A stretch of DNA of 64,000 bases from Pelodera strongyloides (taxonomy: Eukaryota > Nematoda > Chromadorea > Rhabditida > Rhabditidae). Of this stretch, positions 1 to 11,133 are shown in pieces. The notes beneath the pieces are model-generated. The model was not told the origin of the DNA, did not search any database, and saw only the letters and a program-made list of their open reading frames with translations. The stretch is taken from positions 558,001 through 622,000 of the forward strand of contig JAANDG010000010.1 of assembly GCA_036852015.1 (NCBI GenBank). Reading direction: 5' to 3'. The position numbers were made by a program, and so were the translations under genes. How positions within the stretch are numbered: the stretch's first letter is position 1; every line of letters begins with the position of its first letter.

Positions 1-3000
1 GTACTTTGCATTCGTACTTCTTGCTGATGCACTCGTCCAAAACAACCTTAACTTCAAAATGTACTAGCCGATGCGGTAGTTGCTACCGTACTGTCGTTGC
101 ATTTGCTGGAGAACGGTAACTGCAGCCATCTATACATCGTGGGAACCATGCAAACAGTCATTGACAATAATTCGCATTATTTACCGCATACTTTGTATAC
201 CAGATACAAGTCCTGACACATAATTTTTTTTGCGCTTGTAAAGAGTTTGTGGCTAAAAAGAAAATATAACATAACAACAGGAAGATATTACGGTAATCCT
301 AGAAACACGTTCGTCCCGAACTATCTCCTTACCTTACAAGACGAAAGATTTGCCCAGGTGGACGCATCACATGATTTGGTTAGATCGTCGAGTCGGTCTT
401 TCATAACCTAAAATATTTGTCAATTTATTTTTTTATCGATGTTCACATGCATTTTCATTCATTCATAACTATGTGCTATTGTGATGTTATTTAATAAGTT
501 GATATGTAAAAACTTGACTTATTACATATATATAATATATTAAACCATCCTGAAAACATATATTGCAACGGTATAATTAGAAACAAACCTCAATGATATT
601 ACGACACGCGGATTGATATTTAGCACAAACTGCCGAGTGAATCGCGGGAAAATTTCCCTAAAGAGATTTTCAAATATATTTTTTTCACGTTTCTTCATAT
701 TTCGTTCTCGTAACCTCTCGTTTTTATAGTATCAGACGAGTGATTATGGTTTTGGTTTTTGAAACATACGTCAGACAACTGCATTCCTATACGTTGTCTG
801 CAAATGATCATGGTTAAAATAAAATAAATCTGGCAGTATCGAGCAACGGCTGTTCTGGCAGTATCGAGCAACGGCTGTTTTGGCAGTATCGAGCAACGGC
901 TGTTATACCGCTGTAAGATTTGATGTGTTAGTAGAGTAAAGCATTGCGTTTGTTCATATACAATACTGTAATCTATAATATTGATAAACTACCCCGTTTG
1001 GCCCTTTGAGTATATTCTCCACTCCCGTCTTACACTCGGCACTTGGCTCCTTTTCACATAGTTTAGCCAGCTTTTCAACTAGCTCAGCCGTATCGTTTGA
1101 GTTGCCAAACTCGAGGTTCCAAAGTACTAGACATCATTTTATTAGTTTTGGAATTGTTCTTTCTCATATTTGTTCTTTTTCTTCTCGTGTTCTATGAATG
1201 AAAAAAAAAATAGAAAAAAAACCTACCGTTTTCTCTAAGCACCTGTGGACAGCCATCCGTGGTGGAGTATGAGGTACAGTACTCAATAATGCGCTAAATT
1301 GAATTACGTTTTATCCTGTAGAAATATGAAAAATCATATATCACAGAGCAACAAATATATTTCGGAACGTTCGTGTTCAATACTTTGAAATTGGATCGTA
1401 GCTGCCAGAGGTCAATCTATATTGTATTATATTATATTTATGCTTGAGACACCTTGTCTTGTCATGCAAATGAGTTTCATATTTTACTATATCCATATGC
1501 AATTTGAATAAGTTCAATACCTGACAGTATGCAGAATGCAGCAATTCTTCATTATGGCATTGAGCCCAAAGTTTTCTTGGATCTTCTTCAATCAGCTGAA
1601 AAAAAGAATGCTACACCGCAATGTTAAGCTAAAGAAATCTCTATAATCATGACGCGCCGCACCAGTACAGACAACTCAACTTTTCATGTCAGTACAAGTT
1701 CAAACCGTTCCTTGGCAATCAAGTAAATATAAAGCGATCTAGCAGCCTTTTTTTGAAACGTATTTAGATTCCCATATGTCGTATGTAAATATAATTAGAA
1801 TAAAAAGTCGAGCAGCATAGAGCAGTTATTTGCATACATATCGTTCATAGGTTTCAAAAACCGACTGTTATACAGCTTTAAAATGCAAACCTTCTGACAA
1901 TAAGCACAGAGTGGATTCTTCTCTGATGTTTGACAACTTTCCGTGCAAATTCGCGTGAATTTCTCCTGAAAGTATTGAGAATTGATAAATAAAAAACAAC
2001 CGTATCAAGGTGTAAAATCGTTCAACCGAATTAATTACTGCCGGTTTTTTTTTGCTAATTTTCGACAAAAACGTCCGAATAAGAAATATAAACGTGTCAA
2101 AGATCTTGCTTAGAAATTGCAACGAACGCGCAATAAAACTGATCTCACCGAGTCTTTATCCAAGTCCTCATGCACTCCGTTACAGTATCGCTCGTTGACT
2201 TTCTTGCCCTTACAGTACTTTTCATATGCCGCCTCCGTGCCGCCATTTGTGGATATTTCCTTGCAGAAAGTGTTCTGCTCATTCAATCCGACACATTCTT
2301 TCATCTTTCCATTATTGCAGACCGTCTTGTAAATCTAGATATTAAAGGGATCGGCTCACCTCAAATCGTGTCTGTTTTTTCTGTTTCTTTATTTTCTATA
2401 AGGGATAATAAAAATTTGGAATACAAAAAGTAGTGCTCTATTTCAATACTCACGAAGATATTAGGTGATAAAGTGGTGGATCGATCGGCCCGAAATGAAA
2501 AAGTGTAATTGTCCTATACAAACAAGCAGGCAATTACACTTTTTCATTTCGGGCCGATCGATCCACCACTTTATCACCTAATATCTTCGTGAGTATTGAA
2601 ATATAACACTACTTTTTGTATTCCAAATTTGTATTATCCCTTATAGAAAATAAAGAAACAGAAAAAAACAGACACGATTTGAGGTGAGCCGATCCCTTTA
2701 AGTTAAAGAGTAAATATGTAAGAGCTTCCCCTTTAAAATACATAAAACTGCGTAGTACTAGCGGTTTGCCGGCACACCGCAGAGAAAACATTTTTCGTCT
2801 AGGGCTCATTGCTAAAATTCGCCGCGTCCCGCAACTGATGAGCGTAGGACTATCGAAACTATCGAACCTATCGGACTCATCTATCGAATACAAGTAAATA
2901 AAGAGATATAAATAACATAAATGCGTTCCACTAACCTCGCAAGCGGGCGGCCATTGTCCTTTACAGAGCTGTTGTGCCGATCTGACTCTTGCGCACTGTT

Positions 3001-5694
3001 GATCCATCCAGTTCGGAGACTCAATTACACTCTAAAGCTTGAAATATATATCAGATGTGCCTCCTTAAAAGAAAAACTGAAACCTGCAAGCAGCAAGTAA
3101 AAATTACCCATCTCACTGCCAATGAGCAAATAATACTTCGATTTAGTTTTAGTATGTTTAGGCTAGGCATTTATATGGTCATGAGGTGCCACAGATGCGC
3201 CATTCGCCTGTGGTTGATCCTGGCAGTGGTGATAAGCTTGTGGTGGAAATTGTTTCTTTAATGCCAAGAGTAAAGCCCGTACGCATGCTGTGCCAGCTCG
3301 TGAACCTAACCGACCTTCTGTATGCTGTCGCAGTAAAACTTCACTGCATAGTTGTCTTTCTTGCACATTTGCGAACTGCCCGCCAATGCCGTGTTGACTT
3401 CCTGTAACACTTTACATAATATCAAGCCTTTACATTTTATCAAGCCATAATTAGAGCAACTCGATTTTTAATTTTTAATTACTAAAATCCACCACCGTTT
3501 TGCACAGCGATTAATTCTTTTCAACGATAAAGCCTTATGGTCACCTTACTTGTGCTAATTCATCTAAATCATACTTTGGTGAAGGCTTCATGCGATTTCT
3601 GACACAAATACGAATCCTTCGAGCAGAGTTCTTCCATTCCTTTGTCGCAAGCTGGACCATTGGCTGCTTGGGTGCATGGAAGCAGAAGCTAGAAAGGATC
3701 CATTTAAGCGTTATGACACGTGGTTTGTGAGACGTATGCTGGACAACTGAATATGTTTGTAAGCAGAATGTGTTCCATTCTGTGACGCATTCGCAGAAGA
3801 GTACAGAAAATGTGTAGAATACTTTTCAACGCCGCCGGCAATACTGTTATAAGAAGCTTGAAAAATCCTTTGAACAAACCACAAACTGCCATCCAAATCA
3901 TATCTAACTAAATTGGCTTGATCCCTATAGAAACCCATTAAAAAGTCACACACGTTTTTCTTGAGCCACGGAGACGATTGTTGCACCATCATCTCGACAA
4001 ATGTCTGTAATCAGGTGGAGTTTCATGTCTACAGTATACATATCTTAAATAGGTACAGAAGCAGAAAGTAGTAACACTATTAATTATAGCACCAAGTGAC
4101 GAGTGAACTATATTTTTTAGCATAGTTAAAGCGAAATACCGGCCAGTTTTTGAAACAGATCTAGTACACTAGCATTCTTATGCAGCAGATGCAAATGCAC
4201 ATAAACTATAATAAAAAATCGAGCTAAGTTCGAGCAAAAATTAGCATAAATACGTAAGAATCCAGTTGTCCACGATGGGTTTCAAAAACCGGCCGGCATT
4301 TCGCTTCAATCAATCTCCGCGCCCGAATACACGGCCCTTACTCTTTCTTACTTACTTTGCATGCTTTGGCATATCGCGGGTCGTTTTCTTCCAGAATCTT
4401 CTTACAATGTTGATTCCAAATGACCTCGTCATTCGACGGATGCATACTCTATGGTTATAAATGATTATCAATGTTTATTCACAATCATAAGTGACTGTTG
4501 AGCTTGAATACCTTTTCAAAGAGCTTCTCGGTTCGAAATTTGCTAACAAATCAAATGTCTCACCAGAAAATATGAGCAGGCAAGTTCTGGAAACTTTTGC
4601 GACTCATCACAAATGTCGTTGAAAAACCTTGAGAACCACTCAACGCCCTAAATTATTTTTTTGGGAAATATCAATATTCTCTGTACTGGCGCTTACTTTA
4701 GCAATAGTTCCTTCAATGAATGTATCGGTTATGTTAGTTATGTAGGAATAGTTCATTGAAAAATACAAATTGCTTTAAAGCGAAATGCTAGCCCCTTTGG
4801 AAAATTTGCATATGATAAGCAAATCCTATGTATCCTATGCTAATTTTGTACGATTGCCGTGGACGGTCGTACAAAATTAGCATAGGATACATAGGATTTG
4901 CTTATCATATGCTAATTTTCCAAAGGGGCTAGCATTTAGCTTTAACTAAACAAGCAGTAGTCAAAGCTGCGTCATCGAATACAATCGATAGATCATTTCC
5001 CTAGCCCCTACCCTACTTCATCTAACGAGACACCGGCCACGAGACAACCTTGGATTGTAGCTACCTTGGAGATACCCTAATCCCTAATCCACAGTCTGTA
5101 CTGTACCATGGAGTCCATATGTTTGATGAGCATATGTCTGGGTAAAGCGGTATTCATAGAGAGAAACATAAGTAATACGTTATACTTTTCTACACATACC
5201 CTGCTGAGTTGTAGTGTTCCCTTACACTGCACTTGGTCCTCTGGCGGCGCACCAGTAGCGCATTTATCTCTCAGAAATTGCATAACTTCTGACCAACTGG
5301 CAGGACGACCTTAATAAGATATAATAATAATTTATTATGTAGAAATACAATGCAGAATGCAGTGTGAAAAATACATGCAACGTACTTGTTCTCGAGTAAA
5401 AACAGTAAAACCGTATTGTACCTTGTTTGGGAAACTTATGCTGTCATTTTCGTTTCATTTACCATACGTATAGTCTATGTGCCAGTCCGAACCGGTAGAT
5501 CGCAGGTTACATATAGTGCATGGAATTGCAGTTGGTCAATATACCATATACGTTTCACAAACTGGGTGCAATTCCGCTTTAAGAAAACAAAGTGAACCTT
5601 GTGGTTTATCGCCAACTGTGCCCTCGTCTGCGTGCGCTATATTTGCGAGAAGAAATAAGAACGCAATTAAAGTTGACCATCGTCGGTGCTTCAT
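1..5694 (-). CDS. Gene A: 5' part of giant Cys-rich signal-peptide protein (partial)
   Basis: I do not recognise this family. Exons 5'->3': 5694-5598, 5309-5200, 4647-4564, 4448-4356, 4004-3954, 3688-3575, 3401-3315, 3031-2936, 2334-2149, 1965-1891, 1595-1521, 1293-1227, 1126-993, 657-589, 407-333, 46-1 (runs off the window). The start is the ATG at 5694, which opens a signal peptide (MKHRRWSTLIAFLFLLANIA). It lies five bases inside an acceptor-like site, so a 5' UTR intron is likely. Each later exon matches an exon of genes B and C in order, length, phase and Cys spacing, for example NWMDQQC and GQWPPAC in the 3031-2936 exon. Unlike B and C, the first coding exon is split by an extra phase-1 intron (5597-5310). 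All visible exons are open, with GT donors. By homology the missing 3' part should encode more Cys modules, a transmembrane helix and a basic tail. The function is unknown; a cell-surface or secreted role is inferred from the signal peptide and cysteines. Confidence 0.8.
828..905. repeat. Three tandem copies of a ~26-bp unit
   Basis: The unit CTGGCAGTATCGAGCAACGG followed by CTGTT is repeated three times in a row with at most one base changed. It lies in an intron of gene A, inside a decayed inverted-repeat element that has the GGTTTTTGAAAC motif near 755. Confidence 0.8.
2342..2701. mobile_element. TTAA-bounded inverted-repeat element (about 360 bp) in gene A intron
   Basis: The stretch begins TTAAAGGGATCGGCTCACCT and ends with its reverse complement, and the two arms of roughly 175 bp match almost base for base around a short centre near 2525. 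It lies between the 3031-2936 and 2334-2149 exons of gene A. TTAA at both outer ends fits the target-site preference of piggyBac-type transposons. No transposase frame is present, so it would be a non-autonomous (MITE-like) copy. The arms also create spurious open frames on both strands. Confidence 0.75.
4126..4308. mobile_element. TTAA / CCGG-family MITE
   Basis: The left end TTAAAGCGAAATACCGGCC and the right end GGCCGGCATTTCGCTTCAA are inverted repeats, each next to a GTTTTTGAAAC motif. The interior is AT-rich and noncoding. It is inserted in the gene A intron before the 4004-3954 exon. The right TTAA has decayed to TCAA. Confidence 0.7.
4775..4945. mobile_element. TTAA / GCTAGCCCC-family MITE
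   Basis: A near-perfect palindrome with arms of about 80 bp. It starts TTAAAGCGAAATGCTAGCCC and ends in the complementary sequence (one base changed) with TTAA. Near-identical copies are at 54182-54352 and 60952-61122. It lies in a gene A intron. Confidence 0.8.
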
Positions 5695-5714
5695 TGGGCC
5701 TGGAATGAAATAGT

Positions 5715-6735
5715 AAGATAGTTGATTTGTTCTGCTTAACAAAAAAAGTACATCACGTACATGTTTAAATGCAACATGCTTACAAAAGTTCTCGAAACCT
5801 AGATATTGATTGAATTGTTTTTACTAACAATGAGATCTAAAAAAATTCACCCGCACCTGTGAGAAGACAACGTTGTACATTCTCGTCCTCTATAGGGTTT
5901 ATAAAGGCGTGATATCTGTATGCTAATTAGGACATTGCAATTATTATACAGGAAGCAACGAAAGCAACAACAAACACGTTTCATTTTTCAATCGAATTGA
6001 AAACGTACCTCTGCTAATTGGGCAACCTGCACCGGTAACACACACAACTCAGGCTAGATTTCCGCGTTCAGGTGTGATGAAAATTTATTTCTAATTTATC
6101 GTGAGTCTACCTGGGGTAATGGGGTACCTTGTACCTGGTACGACAGGTACCTGGGGTACCTGGGATACCTGTTTACCTGGGGTCGACAGATGATTAGACT
6201 CTAATTGCAAGTGGGTTCACTGTTTAAAATACACGTTTCGGTCAATTCTTGGTTTTTGCCGTTTGTTTGCTTCATGAGGCCGGTTTCACCAACATTAACG
6301 TGTCTCAAACATTTATTTACAACATGCTCTATAAATAAGTACTGTTACTCACATGCATAAATTTAACAATGTGATCAAAAAAAATATTTCCCGTCTCAAA
6401 TAGTAAAGCTGAACTATGTAAAGAAACATCATATAAACAATATGTACATGGAATAGGTAGAATCTTCTAGTTTAGTACGACTCCCGGTAGGCTTAGGCTT
6501 AGGCTTACGCTTAGGCTTAGGCTTCTATGCACACAAAGCCGGGAATCTAAATAAAATTGTTCTAAAATATAACGTACGTCTGTCACTTTCAATTATAAAT
6601 TTACAGCTAATATCACAGAACTCGCCTAGTTATACGTCTTCCCGATTAGGAATATGTCAAAAATTTTCAACAATTAGAAATATTGCGATTTAAAAATATT
6701 AGGCACATTGCTGGATTCCATGTCGAAGTTGCAGC
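5715..6735. other. Intergenic A/D: simple repeats only
   Basis: No exon is convincing here. The stretch holds the putative 5' flank of gene A, a degenerate tandem of a TACCTGGGG-like unit at about 6110-6180, and an array of the hexamer TTAGGC at 6488-6524. Confidence 0.5.
6488..6524. repeat. Interstitial TTAGGC array (six units, one base changed)
   Basis: A run of TAGGCT units, one of them altered to TACGCT. TTAGGC is the telomeric hexamer of nematodes and a few other lineages, but six interstitial copies may be chance or simple slippage. Confidence 0.7.
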
Positions 6736-7753
6736 CTACAATAGCCAGTTATTTTTCTTGCGGTTCAGGATCTGAAATGTGAAGTTAGATGAGTTGAAAA
6801 AAGTTAAAATTAAAAATAAACTGTTTAGATCTGTTGTCCGAAGCGGAAAACTACTTAGGAGCTCGGATTATGCTGTACTATACTGTGCGCAGTAGCTTCA
6901 GAGTAATTAACCCATGTTATTGCTGGAGTGGTGCCACAGTATAAATCGAATTAGCTTACTAATTACAGTCATACAATAGCCAAGACTCACCCCTCCGGCT
7001 CCAGTTCGTCTGAACTCTCTGAACACATAGTTACCATTGCCGTCGTCGATAAATTTTTCCATTACATTTGCCTTAAAAGTCTCGTATTCCGCAAGAGCCG
7101 GCTGCTTGGCAGGAATGCCGTTCGGAATCTAAAAAAAATTAATTAGGCCTGATCTTGGCCAAAACGGCAAAAAAAAAACAGTGTTGTTCGGACAAAGATT
7201 GCGTTAAATCACTAGAGTTATATGGTCTTGCATTGAAGTAGTTATTGAATGCGCTATTTTAGTTTTTTTTTCAGTGTTTTATGATTTTTCAAGGCTGAAA
7301 CTCCAATATTTCTGGATGACTACGACATGAAACCCAGGCAACGGTACCGCACTCGTAATGACACACCTGCTCGAGTAGCTTCATGATTTGTTGCATTTTC
7401 AATTCGTTCTTTTTCTTTTCCAACTGTTCGTACACTTCGGATAGAGGAAGGCAACTGACAACTAAAACATTATTATAAATAATATGTATTGTTTATTTAC
7501 ATGGGTAAGCTAAAAAAACAGTCACGTTCAGTATCGGTGCAAATCAAGCGTGCATATCTTTCAAATGTTTTCAAGTAATTTCAAAGCAACCGTCAAGTAA
7601 GTCCGGGGTAGCGATGTAATTTTCTTACCAAGTCTCAAATTTGCATATAATAGTGTTCTTATCTAGAAGAACCCTTGTAATCAAAGAGTCAAAAGAGAGA
7701 AACCGACCTGTCAAGTATCCCACCAGAAAAGTAATTGCCATTGAGTGGTTCAT
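6736..7753 (-). CDS. Gene D: small secreted protein (104 aa), four exons
   Basis: Exons 5'->3': 7753-7708, 7461-7367, 7128-6991, 6771-6736. They join in phases 1, 0 and 0 with good GT-AG sites to one open frame of 104 residues ending in TAG. The N-terminus MNHSMAITFLVGYLTVVSCL is a typical signal peptide with cleavage likely after about residue 21. It is followed by a charged, probably helical segment (YEQLEKKKNELKMQQIMKLL) and a Gly/Arg-containing C-terminal part (FREFRRTGAGG). An acceptor-like site at 7778 just upstream of the ATG suggests a 5' UTR intron. The mature protein has no cysteine and shows no similarity by eye to genes A-C. The family is not recognised. A secreted peptide or peptide precursor is inferred only from size and signal peptide. 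The last 11 residues depend on the last splice site chosen. Confidence 0.6.
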
Positions 7754-7777
7754 ATCGTTGTAATACTTTGGCTTTGT

Positions 7778-9270
7778 CTGTAAAGCAAATAATTTAGTGT
7801 TTATTTCGATTTCAGACAAAAAAAAACTTGACAACGTTGACACAGAATCAGAACTTTGTAACTATAAGAATTGAAAAACGTTAACTGTTGGTATAGGAGA
7901 TGATTTGTTTTGCATGGGTTTTGCATGGTTCGCTTTTAACAACTGCCAACAAAATAACAGCCGGATTTTGAAACGTATGTTGGGCAACTGCGTTTCCATA
8001 TGTTGCATGCAAACTAATATAATTAACTAAACTTATTTACATACACTAAATGGGAAAGTACGCTTCATCATACGTTTCAAAAACCAGTTGTTGTGCCGCT
8101 TAAAGCTGACCTCATAAGCTCAAAAAGGCATGGTTCAACCGTTCAACTGTTGAACTTGTCAACTTTATCGCTCCTTTAAATGTTTCGGAACGCCGCCCCC
8201 TATATTTGCCCAGTCTGTGGTTTGTGTTCTCTTATTCAATAAATAGCTAGAAAAAAGTTTTATGTCCCTAATTTCCAAAAAGGAATGTCTGTGTTTGATA
8301 TCAATAAAGCACGTGCGCTCAGGAGTAAAATGATTACGGTTCAAAAAGGAAAAGGGAAAAAACGGCTCAGTTTGTCCTTTACCGAACTGGCGATTGATCT
8401 TGATGTATCATCCTTGTTACCTATCGAAACTAGAAAACACATCCACGTGCATTATATGACAAAAGACATAATGATGGAAAAGAAAGTAGATTTATGGGTA
8501 TTTTAGTTTCTTGGAAAGTGACCTGTGCATTTACCCCAACAACTTTCATCAGTCACAAGGCACAAGGCGAACTTTTCAAAAGTGATAAATCATAAAGATA
8601 TACCCGAAATGTTCGATCAGGCTATTTTTGGGGTGAACAGTTAGGCAAAAATACAATGATCAAAAGTGGAAATATAAATAAGAGCAGTGTTCAAAACCTT
8701 GCCATGAGGATACAAGGCGAGAGTTGAGTCATATGTTTTCCCTTGTTTTGAAAATGAACGAAGGTTCCTAACGCGATGAATATTCCACTGGAGTCATTTT
8801 CGCATACAATTCGCTGAAGGAATTCAAGCATTCAAGAACGTCAACCTTGTCACGCTCTCGTAAAAAAATCTTGGATATCCTTCAAGTGTCCAAGTTCCGA
8901 GTCCTTATTTTGTGTCTGTCTACGTTGGAGTTCTTTTTTTTCATAATTTCACCAAATTCACTTCAATTCAAACAACATCAAATTTAATAAACATTTTATT
9001 TAAATGAATAGTTGTAGATGTTTACATGAATATGTTGTTATGCCATAATCAACCATGTTCCGAAGCATGGCACACTCTCGTTAGCGACTCTGAAACGATA
9101 AAATTTTCAAATATATTATTGATGAAAAAGGTATACAATCACCTAAGAAACGATAATATTGAAAGATAAAAAAATCCTGCATAAATGAAACTGATACATC
9201 GAAAAATCAAACTTACCAAATATCAAGGAAATAAGAGAAAATTGTGTACACGAAATCAAGTGCGTTACGT
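7778..9270. other. Intergenic D/B, with a decayed MITE and one unsupported frame
   Basis: Holds a decayed inverted-repeat element at about 7940-8105 (GGATTTTGAAACG near the left end, CGTTTCAAAAACC near the right). A plus-strand frame of 73 codons at 8285-8506 has no recognisable similarity and no visible splice partners. A minus-strand AATAAA (8995-9000) could serve as the polyadenylation signal of gene B. Confidence 0.4.
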
Positions 9271-9928
9271 TTATGGGCGAAACGACCCAAACGATGTGGC
9301 GCTCTGTAATGAGTTTATATTTTACAGCATGATATTTCTGCCGCGTTTTTTGTATGTTTGATTATAATGCAGTAATAAATAATTATCACATTCTTTGCAT
9401 CATAATATTATGCAGATGAAAACGAATGACTTAATTCCAAGAAATATGAATAGAAAAAATACCGCTCCGGTATCGGAGCTAGACGCACTGCCGCTGACGC
9501 CTCGTTTCTTGCCTTTCTTCTGAAATGCAGAACAATTATGAAATAAAACAGGCAAGCAATCCATCAATATTGTTTGAATGCTTAAATGCTTATTAGACTA
9601 CTTCCGTTGTCAATATACAATTGGCTTCCGTTTCTCTATAATTCTATGTGGCAATAAAGAAGCGTTATTATTAATAATAAAAAAGGCCATTTGTAATCAC
9701 AGAAAAACACTGCAAGCATTCCCTTATTATTTATTTATTAAATAACACCACAGGGTGTGCACCACAATGAAATGTTGAAAAGAAAGTAGTATATAACTCG
9801 TCGTGTGGTCGTTGATTAGCAATAAGGTAATTTGATAATAAAACAATGGAAATCATGCGTAATGTATAGGCGATGGCGTCATTAGAATCAAACTGCAATG
9901 ACGCATTCCGAAGTCCTAAAAACAGAAC

Positions 9929-10151
9929 CTGCATCTTTTTGATAATCTTCTTGGCCATTTTCTCCATTCGTTTTGTGTCTTTCTTTAGTTTCTTTTCTTC
10001 TTTTCTCCTCTTCTTTTCCTCTCGTTTATCCCATTGTCTTCTCTCGCGGTCGTCATCCCTTTTTGCTCGTTCAATACCCAAAAGTATCCAAAAGAGGATT
10101 CCGATCAGAATTATTATGCCTCCGATGATCATTCCAGCGATTGCCCAGTTT
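9929..10151 (-). other. Gene B transmembrane and basic-tail exon
   Basis: This 223-nt exon encodes WAIAGMIIGGIIILIGILFW followed by a long Arg/Lys/Glu-rich stretch (REEKKRRKEEKKLKK). It matches gene C exon 42 in phase (one base completing an Arg codon, then phase 0). The hydrophobic segment is the single membrane-spanning helix. The highly basic side would be cytoplasmic, giving a type I topology. Confidence 0.8.
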
Positions 10152-11058
10152 CTGAAAGTCAGAGAGCTTACTCGTCTATTCTGAAAGCGCAATCAACATC
10201 TACAGAATACGCTTTCTATAGGGCTGCAGGACACGACATCGCGAAATTTTATGTAACACAACAATAGTCGAAAAACACAGTGCCACGCGTCCAACGTGAA
10301 GCAGAAGGAAACCCTAAGAAACGCGTAATAAAATGAAAACATGCCTCTTTGACCGATTAAATCTTCTCATAACATACGCACATCCGTCTGCTTCGTATTT
10401 GAGACATGCTTTCTTGATTTCCTTAGAAATTGAATACTAACAAGTAACAACTATATGCTTGAACTTTTTTTGACTAGTTTTAGGCACTACACTGCTGCAC
10501 TTGATACACCAACAATCATCGGTCTAAATTTCTGGCAGACCGTAAATAAATACCTGAAAGTGTTACAAGACTTGCCTGACATTGATGTGCCTGCAGATCA
10601 TCATCATTGGGGCACCACTCATCTATTAGTGTTTTCATAGCGCCAAAATCTCGCAGAGACTGCAAAACAACGATAGAAAGTAGCTTACGTCACCTCTACT
10701 TTGATTTACCTTTACCTAACGTTACCCACTTGCTTTACCTATCTTACCCTACCCTACTTACTTCATCTAAAACTTCATTAATAAGGAGATAAGTCAAAGT
10801 ACAAACCGCCATGATCCTGTCACACGTCTTCTGCACACCCATCAAAACGCATTTGTTTTTCAACCGGATCAAATCGCCCTGAGAAAAGTGTTTGTCATAT
10901 GTTGATTGTGAAAGACGCTTATGTTGGTTGTCTATTAGGCGTTCTCATATGTAGACAGATGATAGTGTTGTAACTGGATAAAACTATTTTAACAAATATA
11001 AGGAAAAGTGAAAAGAAGAGTAAAGATAGATGAAGGGTATCATGTTCTTTAACATGAG

Positions 11059-11133
11059 AACCCGTTTCGACCCTGATCGTAAACGAGGAATTTACTGTGG
11101 TTGGGTCGCAACAGTGCGATGACCACAACTTGA
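11059..11133. repeat. Fragment related to interior of the 28994-30551 element
   Basis: The text CCGTTTCGACC ... GAGGAATTT ... CAGTGCGATGACC is a diverged match to 29532-29607 (CCATTTCGACC ... GAGGATTTT ... CAGTACGATGACC), with the same order and spacing. It sits in gene B intron 38. Confidence 0.45.

Noticed and set aside
828..905. CRISPR array
   Set aside because: Three direct copies without spacers in a eukaryotic intron; a simple tandem duplication.
8285..8506. A 73-codon plus-strand gene
   Set aside because: Has an ATG and is open, but shows no recognisable similarity, signal peptide or splice partners; this length occurs by chance in AT-rich DNA.
9873..10184. A 103-codon plus-strand frame rich in Ser and Phe
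   Set aside because: Antisense shadow of the gene B transmembrane and basic-tail exon.
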